Shown here: one piece after another, positions 1 to 8,707 of the stretch | Layout of the letters: each line of letters starts with the position of its first letter | Position numbering within the stretch: position 1 is the stretch's first letter | NCBI RefSeq assembly: GCF_030817655.1 | Contig: NZ_JAUSZM010000004.1 | Location: 186,001-250,000 of the forward strand | From: Streptomyces sp. V4I2 | GTDB taxonomy: Bacteria > Actinomycetota > Actinomycetes > Streptomycetales > Streptomycetaceae | Direction: 5' to 3' | DNA: 64,000 bases | Made by a program: the position numbers and the translations under genes | The notes under the pieces: generated by a model | Told to the model about the DNA's origin: nothing | Database searches by the model: none | What the model saw: the letters and a program-made list of their open reading frames with translations, nothing else

Positions 1-599
1 CCGCGGCAGTGGTGGGAGGCCATCGCCCCCGAGTTCGCCGAGCACGTCGTGGCGGTCGGCTACGACGCGGACTCCGGCCGGCTCACCGTGTGTCCGGAGT
101 CGGCGGCCTGGGCGACGAAGACCCGGCTGGAGCAGGCCGGCATCATCGCGGCCGCCAACACGTCGGCGGGCGGGACGGTCGTACGGCACCTGCGGATCCT
201 CGCGTCCGGCTCCGTACCCGCGCCTGACCTGGACGACGTCGTCCCGATACGGCGGCCGCACTCAAGGGGCCCCGGAGAGACACGGGAGTTGGCCAGCGAC
301 GGCTACCACCGCACGCTCGCCACCCACTGGCAGGCCGCCCCGCCTGACCGACCCGGCAATCACGGAGGCCGTCGAACGGCAGACCAAGGCGATACGCGAG
401 CTGACCCGGCGGGCCTTCCCGGAGCCGAAGGTGCCTGCGGACGACCAGCCGCCCCCATCGAGGCAGCCCGCGTCGCCACAACGGGTCGGAGGCCGCCCAC
501 GCCCTGGCGCTGCGCCGTGCCCAGGCGAAGCGTGCCGCCCGGCAGGCCGGCACGCCGGCCGTCGCTGCTGATCCTGCCCCGCTGCGTACAACAGTTTGA
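1..599 (+). pseudogene. DUF721 (DciA-like) gene, 3' part, multiply frameshifted
   Basis: The reading frame is open at the window edge and gives a DUF721-like segment (WWEAIAPEFAEHVVAVGY, then AWATKTRLEQAGIIAAAN). From about position 345 the family's usual continuation moves to a second frame (DPAITEAVERQTKAIRELTRR), returns to the first (PIEAAR), then moves to a third (EAAHALALRRAQAKRAARQ) that stops at 597-599. At least three indels are needed to read it as one protein, so this is a decayed gene unless the assembly is faulty. DUF721/DciA proteins are linked to loading the replicative helicase. A second relic of the family lies near 33.4-33.65 kb. Confidence 0.75.
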
Positions 600-662
600 G
601 CACGTCGATCGTCTGTGAGGCCAACGCCATGGATGACACGATGAGTTGGGATCAAGGATGGT

Positions 663-1362
663 GGGACCATCCCCGCGTGCGCGGGGAGCAGCAACCGGGC
701 GTCAGTCCGGCGTGAACGATCGCGGGACCATCCCCGCGTGTGCGGGGAGCAGGCCTGGTCATCGGCCTGCAGCGCGTCGTCGTAGGGACCATCCCTGCGT
801 CTGCGGGGAGCAGCTTGAATCCGAACTCGCGGACCTCCGCAAGAAGGGACCATCCCCGCGCGTGCGGGGAGCAGTCACGCATACCGTGCATCAGATCCGC
901 CCGCATAGGACCATCCCCGCGTGTGCGGGGAGCAGTCCCACTCGGTGTACCGGATGTCGTCCGGGTTGGGACCATACCCGCGTGTGCGGGGAGCAGCCTC
1001 CGTGACCCTGCATCCGTGACGACGCGACGGGACCATCCCTGCGTGTGCGGGGAGCAGTGGACTTCGAGGTGGTCGAGGTCCGATTCCAGGGGACCATCCC
1101 CGCGTGTGCGGGGAGCAGAGGCGCATGTACTCATGTACGGCGCTATGAGCGGGACCATCCCCGCGTGTGCGGGGAGCAGTCCCGGCCGTCCAACCTGGAC
1201 AAGACACAGCAGGGACCATCCCCGCGTGCGCGGGGAGCAGAGGATCGGCTCACCCGCCTCGCAGTACTGCTCGGGACCATCCCCGCGTGCGCGGGGAGCA
1301 GTCCAGCAGACCCAGGCCGCGCCCGGACTCCGCGGGACCATCCCCGCGTGCGCGGGGAGCAG
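663..1362 (-). CRISPR. Type I-E CRISPR array 1 (12 repeats, 11 spacers)
   Basis: Twelve 29-bp repeats sit at a strict 61-bp period (663, 724, 785, 846, 907, 968, 1029, 1090, 1151, 1212, 1273, 1334), so every spacer is 32 bp. In crRNA sense, on the minus strand, the repeat starts CTGCTCCCCGC, has a loop of ACAC or GCAC type, and ends GCGGGGATGGTCCC, giving the 8-nt handle ATGGTCCC. Several inner repeats vary by one base; the three nearest cas3 are identical. By analogy with type I-E arrays, transcription runs leftward from a leader beside cas3. Confidence 0.97.
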
Positions 1363-1592
1363 ACTGCCTGACCTGCAGGTCTATCTCTTGTAAGCCAGAA
1401 CTTCGCACACTTTCACCGATCCCGGCAAAATGCATATACCGTGTCGATCTCGTCGATGGTTGTCCAGCAGTAAACAGATCACCATACGCCTCGGGGCACT
1501 TGGATGGTCGCTGTAAGCCTGGATCAGCCGCAGATCAGGCGCGTTCACTCGATTTTGTCTGCTGGGCGCTGGTTTACGTGTAGGCATCTTCC
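1363..1592 (-). promoter_or_regulatory. Array 1 leader and divergent cas3 upstream region
   Basis: This 230-bp gap separates array 1 (leftward) from cas3 (rightward) and is richer in A/T than its surroundings. On the minus strand the 14 nt touching the first repeat read GCAGGTCAGGCAGT. The leaders of arrays 2 and 3 end with the same pattern (GCAGGTCATCCAGT and GCAGGTCATCAAGT), which supports both the leader assignment and the array orientation. Promoters for both directions are expected here, but I cannot place -10/-35 boxes with confidence. Confidence 0.7.
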
Positions 1593-4508
1593 ATGGTGAG
1601 TGGGGGAGTGGCTGACTGTGGCCTGCTGTCGCGGCTTCGGCCGCGAGCGCGGTCGGTGTGGGCGAAGCATGACGGTAATACCGACAGTTGGATGCCGTTG
1701 TGGCGGCACATGGAGGACAGCGCTGCTGTTGCTGGCCTGTTGTGGGACGAGTGGCTGCCTGCCAGTGTGCGGACGCTGGTCTGTGAGGTCTTGCCCGACG
1801 GTGGGGCGGACGGGCGCAGGCTCGTGGTGTGGCTTGCGGGTGTGCACGATATCGGTAAGGCCACTCCGGCCTTCGCCTGCCAGGTCGACCAGCTTGCTGA
1901 TGTGATGCGCGAGCAAGGTCTGGAGATGCCGTCGCGGCAGGGGATGGGGCCGGATCGGCGGCTTGCGCCGCATGGGCTGGCTGGTCAGGTGTTACTCGGT
2001 GAGTGGCTGGAGAAGCGGTTCGGGTGGTTGGCCAGGCAAGCGGGCCAGTTCACTGTTGCGGTGGGTGGGCATCATGGTGTGCCGCCGGAAAATGGTCAGA
2101 TCAAGGCTTTGTATGACCATGAGGAGCTGTTGCGTACGCCGGGCCGCAGCAGCAGGGTGTGGCGGCAGGTGCAGTCGGAGGTGCTTGACGCATGTGCGGA
2201 GCACTTCGGTGTGCGGGAGCGGCTTGAGGTGTGGCGGGAGGTGAAGCTGCCGCAGCCCGTGCAGGTGCTGTTGACCGCGGTGGTCATCGTGTCCGACTGG
2301 ATCGCCAGCAACCCTGAGCTTTTCCCGTATTTCCCGGAGGCTTCGGCTCATAGCAGCAAGGAGCGTTTGGCGGCCGCGTGGCGGGGGCTGGATCTTCCGG
2401 CGCCGTGGCGGGCTGGGGAGCTTGTCGGCGATGTGCAGGAGTTGTTCGGGTCGCGGTTCGGGCTTCCGGCAGGGGCGAAGGTGCGTCCGGTGCAGGAAGC
2501 GGCGGTGGGGCTGGCCCGGGAGATGGATGTGCCGGGGTTGATGGTCATCGAGGCGCCGATGGGGGAGGGGAAGACGGAGGCTGCGCTCGCCGTGGCCGAG
2601 GTGTTCGCAGCGCGTTCGGGTGCGGGTGGTGTGTTTTTCGCGTTGCCGACGATGGCGACGGGCAATGCGATGTTCCCGCGGCTGCTGGAGTGGCTGAAGC
2701 GGCTTCCTGCGGACGATAGTTGGCGGCACTCCGTGTATCTCGCCCACTCCAAAGCGGCTCTCAACGAGGATTTCGCCCCGCTGCTGGCCCGCGGCGGGCG
2801 GATCGCCGCCGTCGACGTGGATGCAAACGTGCCTGTGTCCCGGCGGTTGGGGGGTGAGTCGCGGTTCGCGGGCGCCGAACTGGTGGCGCACGCCTGGTTG
2901 CGTGGTCGTAAGAGGGCGATGCTGGCGTCGTTCGTGGCCGGTACGGTCGATCAGCTGCTGTTTGCGGGGTTGAAGAGCCGGCATCTGGCGCTGCGTCATC
3001 TGGCGGTGGCTGGCAAGGTCGTGGTGATTGACGAGGCGCATGCCTACGACGCGTACATGAGTGTCTACCTGGACCGGGTGCTGGCCTGGCTGGGGGCGTA
3101 CCGGGTTCCCGTGGTCGTGTTGTCGGCGACGCTGCCTGCCGGGCGCCGACGTGAGCTGGTTGAGGCGTATGCGGGTGTCGCCGGCGGGTGGGCTGAGAGT
3201 GTGGTGGGGGAGGGGGCGTATCCGCTGCTGACGGCGGTGGCTCCGGGCGGTATGCCGGTGGTGCGGTGTCCGGCGGGTTCGGGCCGGGGCACGGACGTTC
3301 ATGTGGAGCGGCTTCCCGACGGGCTGGATGCCCTGGTGGGCCGGCTTGAGACGGAGTTGGTGGACGGTGGCTGTGTTCTCGTTGTGCGGAACACGGTCAA
3401 GCGGGTGTTGGAGACCGCGCGTGTGCTGCGGGAGAGGTTTGGCGACCGCGAGGTTACGGTCGCGCACTCATGTTTCGTCGATGTCGACCGGGCGGCGAAG
3501 GACAGTGATCTGCTGCGGCGGTTCGGTCCGCCGGGCAAGGCGACAGGTCGGCCTGAGGGTCGGCACATCGTGGTGGCCAGCCAGGTGGCCGAGCAGTCCC
3601 TGGACGTGGATTTCGATCTCCTCGTCAGCGACTTGTGCCCGGTCGACCTGCTGTTGCAGCGCATGGGCCGGCTGCACCGCCACCAGCGTGGTGCGGGCCA
3701 GGAGGAGCGGCCTGCTCGGCTGCGGACGGCCCGCTGTCTGCTGACCGGCGCCGACTGGGAGGCCGAAGTGCCGGTTCCGGTGCGGGGATCGGTCGCGGTG
3801 TATGGGGCGTATGCGCTGCTGCGGTCGGCTGCGGTGCTGCTGCCCCATCTCGACGGCGGGGCTGCATGTCCGGTGCGGCTGCCTGTGGATATCAGCCCGC
3901 TGGTTCAGGGCGCGTATGCGGAGGCGGCGGTCGGACCGGAACGGTGGGCGTCGGCATTGGAGGAGGCGCGTGTGCGGTTCGAGCGGCATCGGGCCGATCA
4001 GACGGAGCGGGCGGCCGTGTTCCGTCTCGGTGAGGTCGGCCGGCCTGGGCGGCCGTTGTTCGGGTGGGTGGCGGCCGGGGTGGGTGACGCTGATGACAGC
4101 CGTGCCGGGCGGGCCCAGGTCCGGGACAGCCGGGAGACCTTGGAGGTCGTGGTCGTGCAGCGGCGAGCCGACGGAGCTCTGGTGACGTTGCCGTGGCTGG
4201 GTGTGGACAAGAAGGGGCGCCAGCGCGGGGGGCTTGAGCTGTCGCAGGACCAGGCACCCAGGCCGTTCGCGGCGCGTACGGCGGCGAGTTGCGGGCTGCG
4301 GCTGCCGATGCAGTTCTCCTACGCCGAGACGTTGGACCGTGCGATTGACGAGCTGGAGCAGCTGTATGTGCCGGCTTGGCAGGGCAAGGACAGCCCCTGG
4401 CTGTCTGACCAGCTGATTCTTGCACTCAATGAGGATTGTCAGACCCGGCTGGCAGGATTCTCGCTCAGCTACAGCCACGCCGATGGCCTGGAGGTGACCC
4501 GTGACTGA
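1593..4508 (+). CDS. cas3: CRISPR-associated helicase/nuclease Cas3
   Basis: A 971-residue protein with the usual Cas3 order: an N-terminal HD nuclease domain (H39; LAGVHDIGKATP with H85-D86; GGHHGVPP further on) followed by an SF2 helicase with Walker A (EAPMGEGKTEAAL), the DEAH box (VVVIDEAHAYD), LSATLP, and motif VI (QRMGRLHRHQ). Cas3 is recruited by target-bound Cascade, where it nicks and degrades DNA. It is divergent from array 1 and separated from cas8e by 586 bp. The ATG at 1593 has no strong Shine-Dalgarno sequence; in-frame GTG codons just downstream are alternatives. No truncation or loss of key motifs is visible. Confidence 0.97.
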   Translation: MVSGGVADCGLLSRLRPRARSVWAKHDGNTDSWMPLWRHMEDSAAVAGLLWDEWLPASVRTLVCEVLPDGGADGRRLVVWLAGVHDIGKATPAFACQVDQLADVMREQGLEMPSRQGMGPDRRLAPHGLAGQVLLGEWLEKRFGWLARQAGQFTVAVGGHHGVPPENGQIKALYDHEELLRTPGRSSRVWRQVQSEVLDACAEHFGVRERLEVWREVKLPQPVQVLLTAVVIVSDWIASNPELFPYFPEASAHSSKERLAAAWRGLDLPAPWRAGELVGDVQELFGSRFGLPAGAKVRPVQEAAVGLAREMDVPGLMVIEAPMGEGKTEAALAVAEVFAARSGAGGVFFALPTMATGNAMFPRLLEWLKRLPADDSWRHSVYLAHSKAALNEDFAPLLARGGRIAAVDVDANVPVSRRLGGESRFAGAELVAHAWLRGRKRAMLASFVAGTVDQLLFAGLKSRHLALRHLAVAGKVVVIDEAHAYDAYMSVYLDRVLAWLGAYRVPVVVLSATLPAGRRRELVEAYAGVAGGWAESVVGEGAYPLLTAVAPGGMPVVRCPAGSGRGTDVHVERLPDGLDALVGRLETELVDGGCVLVVRNTVKRVLETARVLRERFGDREVTVAHSCFVDVDRAAKDSDLLRRFGPPGKATGRPEGRHIVVASQVAEQSLDVDFDLLVSDLCPVDLLLQRMGRLHRHQRGAGQEERPARLRTARCLLTGADWEAEVPVPVRGSVAVYGAYALLRSAAVLLPHLDGGAACPVRLPVDISPLVQGAYAEAAVGPERWASALEEARVRFERHRADQTERAAVFRLGEVGRPGRPLFGWVAAGVGDADDSRAGRAQVRDSRETLEVVVVQRRADGALVTLPWLGVDKKGRQRGGLELSQDQAPRPFAARTAASCGLRLPMQFSYAETLDRAIDELEQLYVPAWQGKDSPWLSDQLILALNEDCQTRLAGFSLSYSHADGLEVTRD

Positions 4509-4526
4509 GCCGATGGCGGCCAATAT

Positions 4527-4604
4527 TCCGTTATCCCTGCTGACGCGGGGAGCAATGCGGTACGCCCCTGGAATCGGGACCAACCCCATGCGGATGGGGA
4601 GCGA
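4527..4604 (-). repeat. Two degenerate CRISPR-like repeats between cas3 and cas8e
   Basis: Two 29-nt segments (4527-4555 and 4576-4604) resemble the array repeat and flank a 20-nt gap. In crRNA sense the copy at 4576-4604 ends TTGGTCCC (array handle ATGGTCCC). Its stem is CCCCAT/ATGGGG where the array has CCCCGC/GCGGGG, so two base pairs changed on both sides and pairing was kept. The copy at 4527-4555 keeps GCTCCCCGC and a GGGAT segment with one stem mismatch. The spacing is far from the 61-bp array period, so this is not an ordinary array. It may be a decayed mini-array or a crRNA-like regulatory RNA. Confidence 0.55.
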
Positions 4605-4660
4605 TGCGGGTGCCATCGCGGCCAGTCGGGCCTCACCAGCCCGATACGCGAGTTTAGACG

Positions 4661-4681
4661 ATCAGCCCTCTCATGGCTGAT
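4661..4681 (-). terminator. Hairpin downstream of the antisense membrane protein gene
   Basis: ATCAGCC and GGCTGAT form a perfect 7-bp stem with a 7-nt loop. It starts 16 bp past the stop codon of the minus-strand gene 4697-5026 and could end its transcript. There is no U-tract, so the terminator role is tentative. Confidence 0.4.
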
Positions 4682-4696
4682 GCGAAGTCGTGAGAC

Positions 4697-5026
4697 TCAC
4701 GCGTCTTCCGCTGGGCCGGGCTTGCACTCCGCCCATCGCACCATGGGCCGTCCTGCCACCGCGGAGATTGCACTGGCCAGCGCTGTTGCGACCCCCCATT
4801 TCACTGCATCGTCGTTGGGGCCACCGAAGGGCAGCCACCGGCCCAGTAAGAGAGCTAGCCAGAAGGTACCGATGACTCCGACGATCACGACCATCCACCG
4901 CATCCACACGGACACTGCCGTTTTCAACTCCCCTTGAATCGTTGCGAGCTTACGCCGATACTGTGGAGGCAGTCGTCGAGCGGTGTCAAACATCCGTGGC
5001 TGTTGGTCTGTTGGCGCTTGGTACAC
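4697..5026 (-). CDS. Small putative two-helix membrane protein, antisense within the cas operon
   Basis: A 109-residue reading frame lies on the strand opposite the cas genes in the cas3-cas8e gap. It has a polar N-terminus (ARRLPPQYRRKLATIQGELK), a strong hydrophobic segment (MVVIVGVIGTFWLALLL), a short polar loop (GGPNDDAVK) and a second, weaker apolar segment (WGVATALASAISAVAG). This pattern fits a real membrane protein better than an antisense shadow, as no plus-strand gene occupies the gap. The start is GTG 5026 or ATG 4993; neither has a clear ribosome-binding site. I do not recognise the family. Its position beside degenerate CRISPR repeats on the same strand suggests a Cas-linked accessory or toxin role, but that is inference. 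Confidence 0.5.
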   Translation of the reverse strand: MYQAPTDQQPRMFDTARRLPPQYRRKLATIQGELKTAVSVWMRWMVVIVGVIGTFWLALLLGRWLPFGGPNDDAVKWGVATALASAISAVAGRPMVRWAECKPGPAEDA

Positions 5027-5094
5027 CGGTGAGGTCGGGACGCACCCACCGCAACGGCATCACCGTTCGCACCTTGCAAGGCTGGAGATGATGC

Positions 5095-6837
5095 GTGACC
5101 GAACCGTCGATGAGCACGAGCGAAGCCCTGTCCTTTGATCTGACGAGCCGACCCTGGATTGGAGTGCTCAGGCGGGACGGGACGCAGGGGGAGTTGTCGC
5201 TGCGTCAGGTGTTCGACCAGGCTGGCGACGTGCGGCGCATCGTGGGGGATCTGCCCACGCAGGAGTTCGCTTTGGTGCGGCTGCTACTGGCCATCGCGCA
5301 CGACGCCCTGGACGGCCCTGAGGACATCGACCGGTGGGGCGAGCTGTGGGCGGATCCCGAGTGCTTCGCCGGCGTCGGCGCGTATTTGGATGCTCACCGC
5401 GAGCGGTTCGATCTGCTCCACCCTGTCACGCCGTTCTTTCAGACGGCTGGGCTGCGGACAGCGAAGGACGAGGTGTTCTCCCTCGCGCGGATCGTGGCCG
5501 ACGTGCCGAACGGGGAGCCGTTCTTCACCGCCCGGATGCCCACCGTGGAGCGGCTCTCCTTTGCCGAGGCGGCCCGCTGGGTTGTGCACGCCCACGCCTA
5601 CGACACTTCTGGGATCAAGTCCGGTGTGGTGGGGGACGACCGTGTGAAGGGCGGCAAGGTATATCCGCTGGGTACCGGCTGGGCCGGGGCGTTGGGCGGT
5701 GTTTTCGCCGAGGGTGACACGCTGCGGGAGACGCTGTTGCTGAATCTGGTGGCCGCCGATACCGACGCGTTGGAGTGGAGCTCTTCCGGTGACCGGCCGG
5801 CTTGGCGTCGCGAGCCGTGCCGGCCCGGTGGGGGTGAACGGACCCCCACCGGTCTGCGTGACCTCTATTCGTGGCAGACGCGCCGGCTGCGCCTGCATCA
5901 CGATGGGGAGGGCGTCACTGGTGTCGTCCTTGGTTACGGTGACCCGCTCGCTTCCCGGAACATGCACCGGCGTGAGCCGATGACCGCGTGGCGGCGCAGC
6001 ATCACGCAGGAGAAGAAGCTGCGTCAGTCGCCGATCTATCTGCCCCGCGAGCACGATCCGGCACGTTCCGCCTGGCGGGGTGTCGCCTCGCTCATCGCTG
6101 ACCGCTCGGAGACCGTACAAGGTGCGGATGCTGCCCCGTATCTGCGGCCTGGTGTTCTGGAGTGGGTGGCTCGCCTGGTCACCGAGGGAGAGCTGCGGCG
6201 CGGTTTTCTGATCAGGGCCCGGGTTGTCGGGGCCCGGTATGGGACGCAGCAGTCGGTCATCGACGAAGTCGTCGATGACCATGTCGCGATGCCGGTGGTG
6301 CTGCTCCACCGGCAGGACCGTACGTGTGCGCGGCAGGCGATCGGTGCGGCTGAGGACGCAGACCTTGCCGTGCGGGCTCTGGGTGATCTTGCAACCGATC
6401 TGGCGCGGGCAGCCGGCGCCGAGGGGGACGGGCCGCGATCGGCAGCCCGTGACCTGGGGTTCGCCGAGCTGGAGAACGCCTACAAGACCTGGCTGGCCGC
6501 TCTTGCGGACGATGTTGACCCATTTGAGGAGCGCCGCGTCTGGCAGCGCGATGTGCATCGCGTGATCAGCCTGATCGGTGACCGTCTCATTGCACAGGCC
6601 GGCGATGCCGCCTGGCAGGGCCGGACCGTTGCAGGCAAGAACGGCGCGCACTGGCTGAACGCGGGCTTGGCCGACAAGTGGTTCCGCTCGCGGCTGTCCA
6701 AGGCCCTGGGAGATCCGCACGGCGGGCAGGATGAGCAGCCCGGCGACGGCCCCGCCAGGCCCGGGCCACCGCCGTCGGACAGGCCGGACCCAGCCGCTCC
6801 CGATCCCTTTGTGACCGACTCGGAGGTGCCCGCATGA
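5095..6837 (+). CDS. cas8e: Cascade large subunit Cas8e (Cse1/CasA)
   Basis: A 580-residue Cse1-family protein starting at GTG 5095, preceded by GGAGATGATGC. The N-terminal SFDLTSRPWIGVLRRDG and the HPVTPFFQTAGLR segment near residue 110 are typical of the family. In type I-E Cascade this subunit recognises the PAM, stabilises the R-loop and recruits Cas3. The last about 45 residues are rich in Pro, Asp and Gly and look disordered. The gene overlaps cas11 by 4 bp (ATGA), so translation of the two is probably coupled. Confidence 0.96.
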   Translation: MTEPSMSTSEALSFDLTSRPWIGVLRRDGTQGELSLRQVFDQAGDVRRIVGDLPTQEFALVRLLLAIAHDALDGPEDIDRWGELWADPECFAGVGAYLDAHRERFDLLHPVTPFFQTAGLRTAKDEVFSLARIVADVPNGEPFFTARMPTVERLSFAEAARWVVHAHAYDTSGIKSGVVGDDRVKGGKVYPLGTGWAGALGGVFAEGDTLRETLLLNLVAADTDALEWSSSGDRPAWRREPCRPGGGERTPTGLRDLYSWQTRRLRLHHDGEGVTGVVLGYGDPLASRNMHRREPMTAWRRSITQEKKLRQSPIYLPREHDPARSAWRGVASLIADRSETVQGADAAPYLRPGVLEWVARLVTEGELRRGFLIRARVVGARYGTQQSVIDEVVDDHVAMPVVLLHRQDRTCARQAIGAAEDADLAVRALGDLATDLARAAGAEGDGPRSAARDLGFAELENAYKTWLAALADDVDPFEERRVWQRDVHRVISLIGDRLIAQAGDAAWQGRTVAGKNGAHWLNAGLADKWFRSRLSKALGDPHGGQDEQPGDGPARPGPPPSDRPDPAAPDPFVTDSEVPA

Positions 6838-7517
6838 CCACCGTCTCCGCCCCGCCAGCCATCCGTGCGAGGGTGTGTGACCTCGCGGCGGCGCAGATCA
6901 CCGGGTGGCAGGAGGGCTACCTGAAGGACCGTCCCCGCGATGTTGCCGCGCTCGCCCGGCTGCGCCGCGGCGCCGGTCGCGAGCCCGGGGCGCTTCCGGA
7001 TCTGTGGACGCTGGTCGACACCGCTCCCCTGCATGCCCGTCTGGAGGGGTCTCGGCCGCTGGGGGAGGCGGAGTTGGTGCGTGCGGAGAATGCCCTGCAT
7101 GCAGCGCTCACTTTGTGGGCGTTGCATCAGCAGTCCCGTGGCGCGCGCATGCACCGTCCGCACACCGCCACGCGGCCAGCTGGGCTGGGAGCGGCCGTGC
7201 GGCGCCTGATGCCGCCGAACGACATCGACGAACCGGTCCGTAAACGGCTGGTACGCGCCGGCATCGCACCTGACCTGACGAGTCTGTCCCAGCGGCTGCG
7301 CGATCTGATTGTGCTGCTGCGCCGACAGGACATTCCGCTCGACTACGGCCTGCTCGCCGGGCAGCTCTACGTGTGGCAGGCGCCCGGCGGAGGCGACATG
7401 GTCCGCCGCGAGTGGGGCCGTTCCTTTCACTCCTGGCAGCCGCCGGACGCGCAGCCCGGCAACGGCAGCGCCGATGATCTCGCCCGCACTCCCGACAGCG
7501 ACAAGGACGCCTTGTGA
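6834..7517 (+). CDS. cse2: Cascade small subunit Cas11/Cse2 (CasB)
   Basis: A 227-residue helical protein in the expected second position of the Cascade operon, overlapping both cas8e and cas7e by 4 bp. The central segment (RRLMPPNDIDEPVRKRLVRAG, shown here as a loose landmark) and the later LSQRLRDLIVLLRRQDIPLDYG match the Cse2 pattern. Two copies normally form the belly of Cascade and help hold the non-target strand. The protein is somewhat longer than the E. coli homologue because of a Gly/Ser/Asp-rich tail after about residue 195. Confidence 0.93.
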   Translation: MTTVSAPPAIRARVCDLAAAQITGWQEGYLKDRPRDVAALARLRRGAGREPGALPDLWTLVDTAPLHARLEGSRPLGEAELVRAENALHAALTLWALHQQSRGARMHRPHTATRPAGLGAAVRRLMPPNDIDEPVRKRLVRAGIAPDLTSLSQRLRDLIVLLRRQDIPLDYGLLAGQLYVWQAPGGGDMVRREWGRSFHSWQPPDAQPGNGSADDLARTPDSDKDAL

Positions 7518-8707
7518 ACCGCCTCTTTTTGGACGTGCACGCTCTGCAGACCGTCCCGCCCAGCAACATCAACCGTGACGACACGGGTGCGCCGAAGACG
7601 GCCCTGTACGGAGGTGTACCGCGGGCGCGGGTCTCCAGCCAGGCGTGGAAGCGGGCAACGCGCACTTACTTCGGCGACGAGCACCTGCTGGAGCCGAGCG
7701 AGCTCGGTGTGCGGACCAAGAAGGTCGTTCAGGTCCTCACCGAACGGATCACCGCCCTTGATCCGTCCCTCGGGGAGGAGGCGGCGCTGGCGGTGGCCGA
7801 CGAGGTGGTGAAGGCTGCTGGGCTCAAAACGGAGGTGCCCAAGCGGAAGGCCGATGCGGCGAAGGAATCGGGTGTTGCTCCGGCGCCGGAGGCAAAGTAC
7901 CTGGTTTTCCTCAGCGCCCGTCAGCTCGACGGCCTGGCGCGCCTCGCCGTCGACGGCGCCGCCGACATTGCGGCATTTTTGAAGGAGAAGAAGAACAAAG
8001 AACGGGTCAAGGAGATCGCGGACAGCCAGCACTCCGTCGACATCGCGTTGTTCGGCCGGATGGTCGCTGACGCCGCCGACTACAACGTGGATGCGGCCGT
8101 GCAGGTCGCCCATGCCATCAGCGTGCACCGGGTGGAGAACGAGTCCGACTACTACACCGCTGTCGATGACCAGAACACCGACGAGGAGACCGGCGCCGGC
8201 ATGATCGGCACAATCGACTTCAACTCCGCGACTCTCTACCGGTATGCCGCTCTCGGTGTGCACCAGCTCGCCGCCAACCTCGGACAGGGCCTGCGCGAGG
8301 ACGAGCCGCGCACCGAGCCGGTGCGCCGCGCTGTCGAGGCGTTCGTGCACAGCTTCGTCGCCTCGCTGCCCACCGGGAAGATCAACACGTTCGGGCATCA
8401 CACCCTGCCCGACGCCGTGGTCGTCAAGCTGCGCACCACCCGGCCCATCAGCTTTGTCGCCGCCTTCGAGGACCCCGTCCGCGGCGACCAGGGCGGCCAC
8501 GTCCGCGAGGCCTGTGACCGGCTCGCCGCCTACATCCCAGACATCGAACGTGCGTACAGCGACGCTGACTCCACCCTCACCTGGGTGCTGCGTGTCGGCC
8601 CCAACACGCTCAAGCTCGGCGACGTCGGCACCGAAGTCGGCGCCCTGGGCGACCTTGTCGCCGCCGTCGGCCAAGCGGTCACGGAACGGCTGGACAAGCC
8701 GGCATGA
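7514..8707 (+). CDS. cas7e: Cascade backbone subunit Cas7e (Cse4/CasC)
   Basis: A 397-residue protein beginning FLDVHALQTVPPSNINRDD, the hallmark N-terminus of Cse4. The early GGVPRARVSSQAWKRATR and the later FGHHTLPDAVVV are also conserved. Six copies polymerise along the crRNA spacer in Cascade. The GTG start overlaps the cas11 stop and the gene end overlaps cas5e (ATGA). A Lys/Glu-rich stretch near residues 155-168 (EKKNKERVKE) is probably a flexible thumb region. Confidence 0.96.
   Translation: MNRLFLDVHALQTVPPSNINRDDTGAPKTALYGGVPRARVSSQAWKRATRTYFGDEHLLEPSELGVRTKKVVQVLTERITALDPSLGEEAALAVADEVVKAAGLKTEVPKRKADAAKESGVAPAPEAKYLVFLSARQLDGLARLAVDGAADIAAFLKEKKNKERVKEIADSQHSVDIALFGRMVADAADYNVDAAVQVAHAISVHRVENESDYYTAVDDQNTDEETGAGMIGTIDFNSATLYRYAALGVHQLAANLGQGLREDEPRTEPVRRAVEAFVHSFVASLPTGKINTFGHHTLPDAVVVKLRTTRPISFVAAFEDPVRGDQGGHVREACDRLAAYIPDIERAYSDADSTLTWVLRVGPNTLKLGDVGTEVGALGDLVAAVGQAVTERLDKPA

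Noticed and set aside
652..1583. Reading frames across array 1 (and similar ones across arrays 2 and 3) that encode repeated GTIPACAGS- or PSPRVRGA-like peptides.
   Set aside because: They arise only because the CRISPR repeats lack stop codons; the peptides repeat with the 61-bp array period and are not genes.
1992..3467. A 491-codon minus-strand frame inside cas3.
   Set aside because: Antisense shadow of cas3; composition is His/Arg/Pro-rich and no motif is present.
7108..7665. A minus-strand frame spanning the cas11-cas7e boundary.
   Set aside because: It overlaps two intact, coupled Cascade genes and has no recognisable features.
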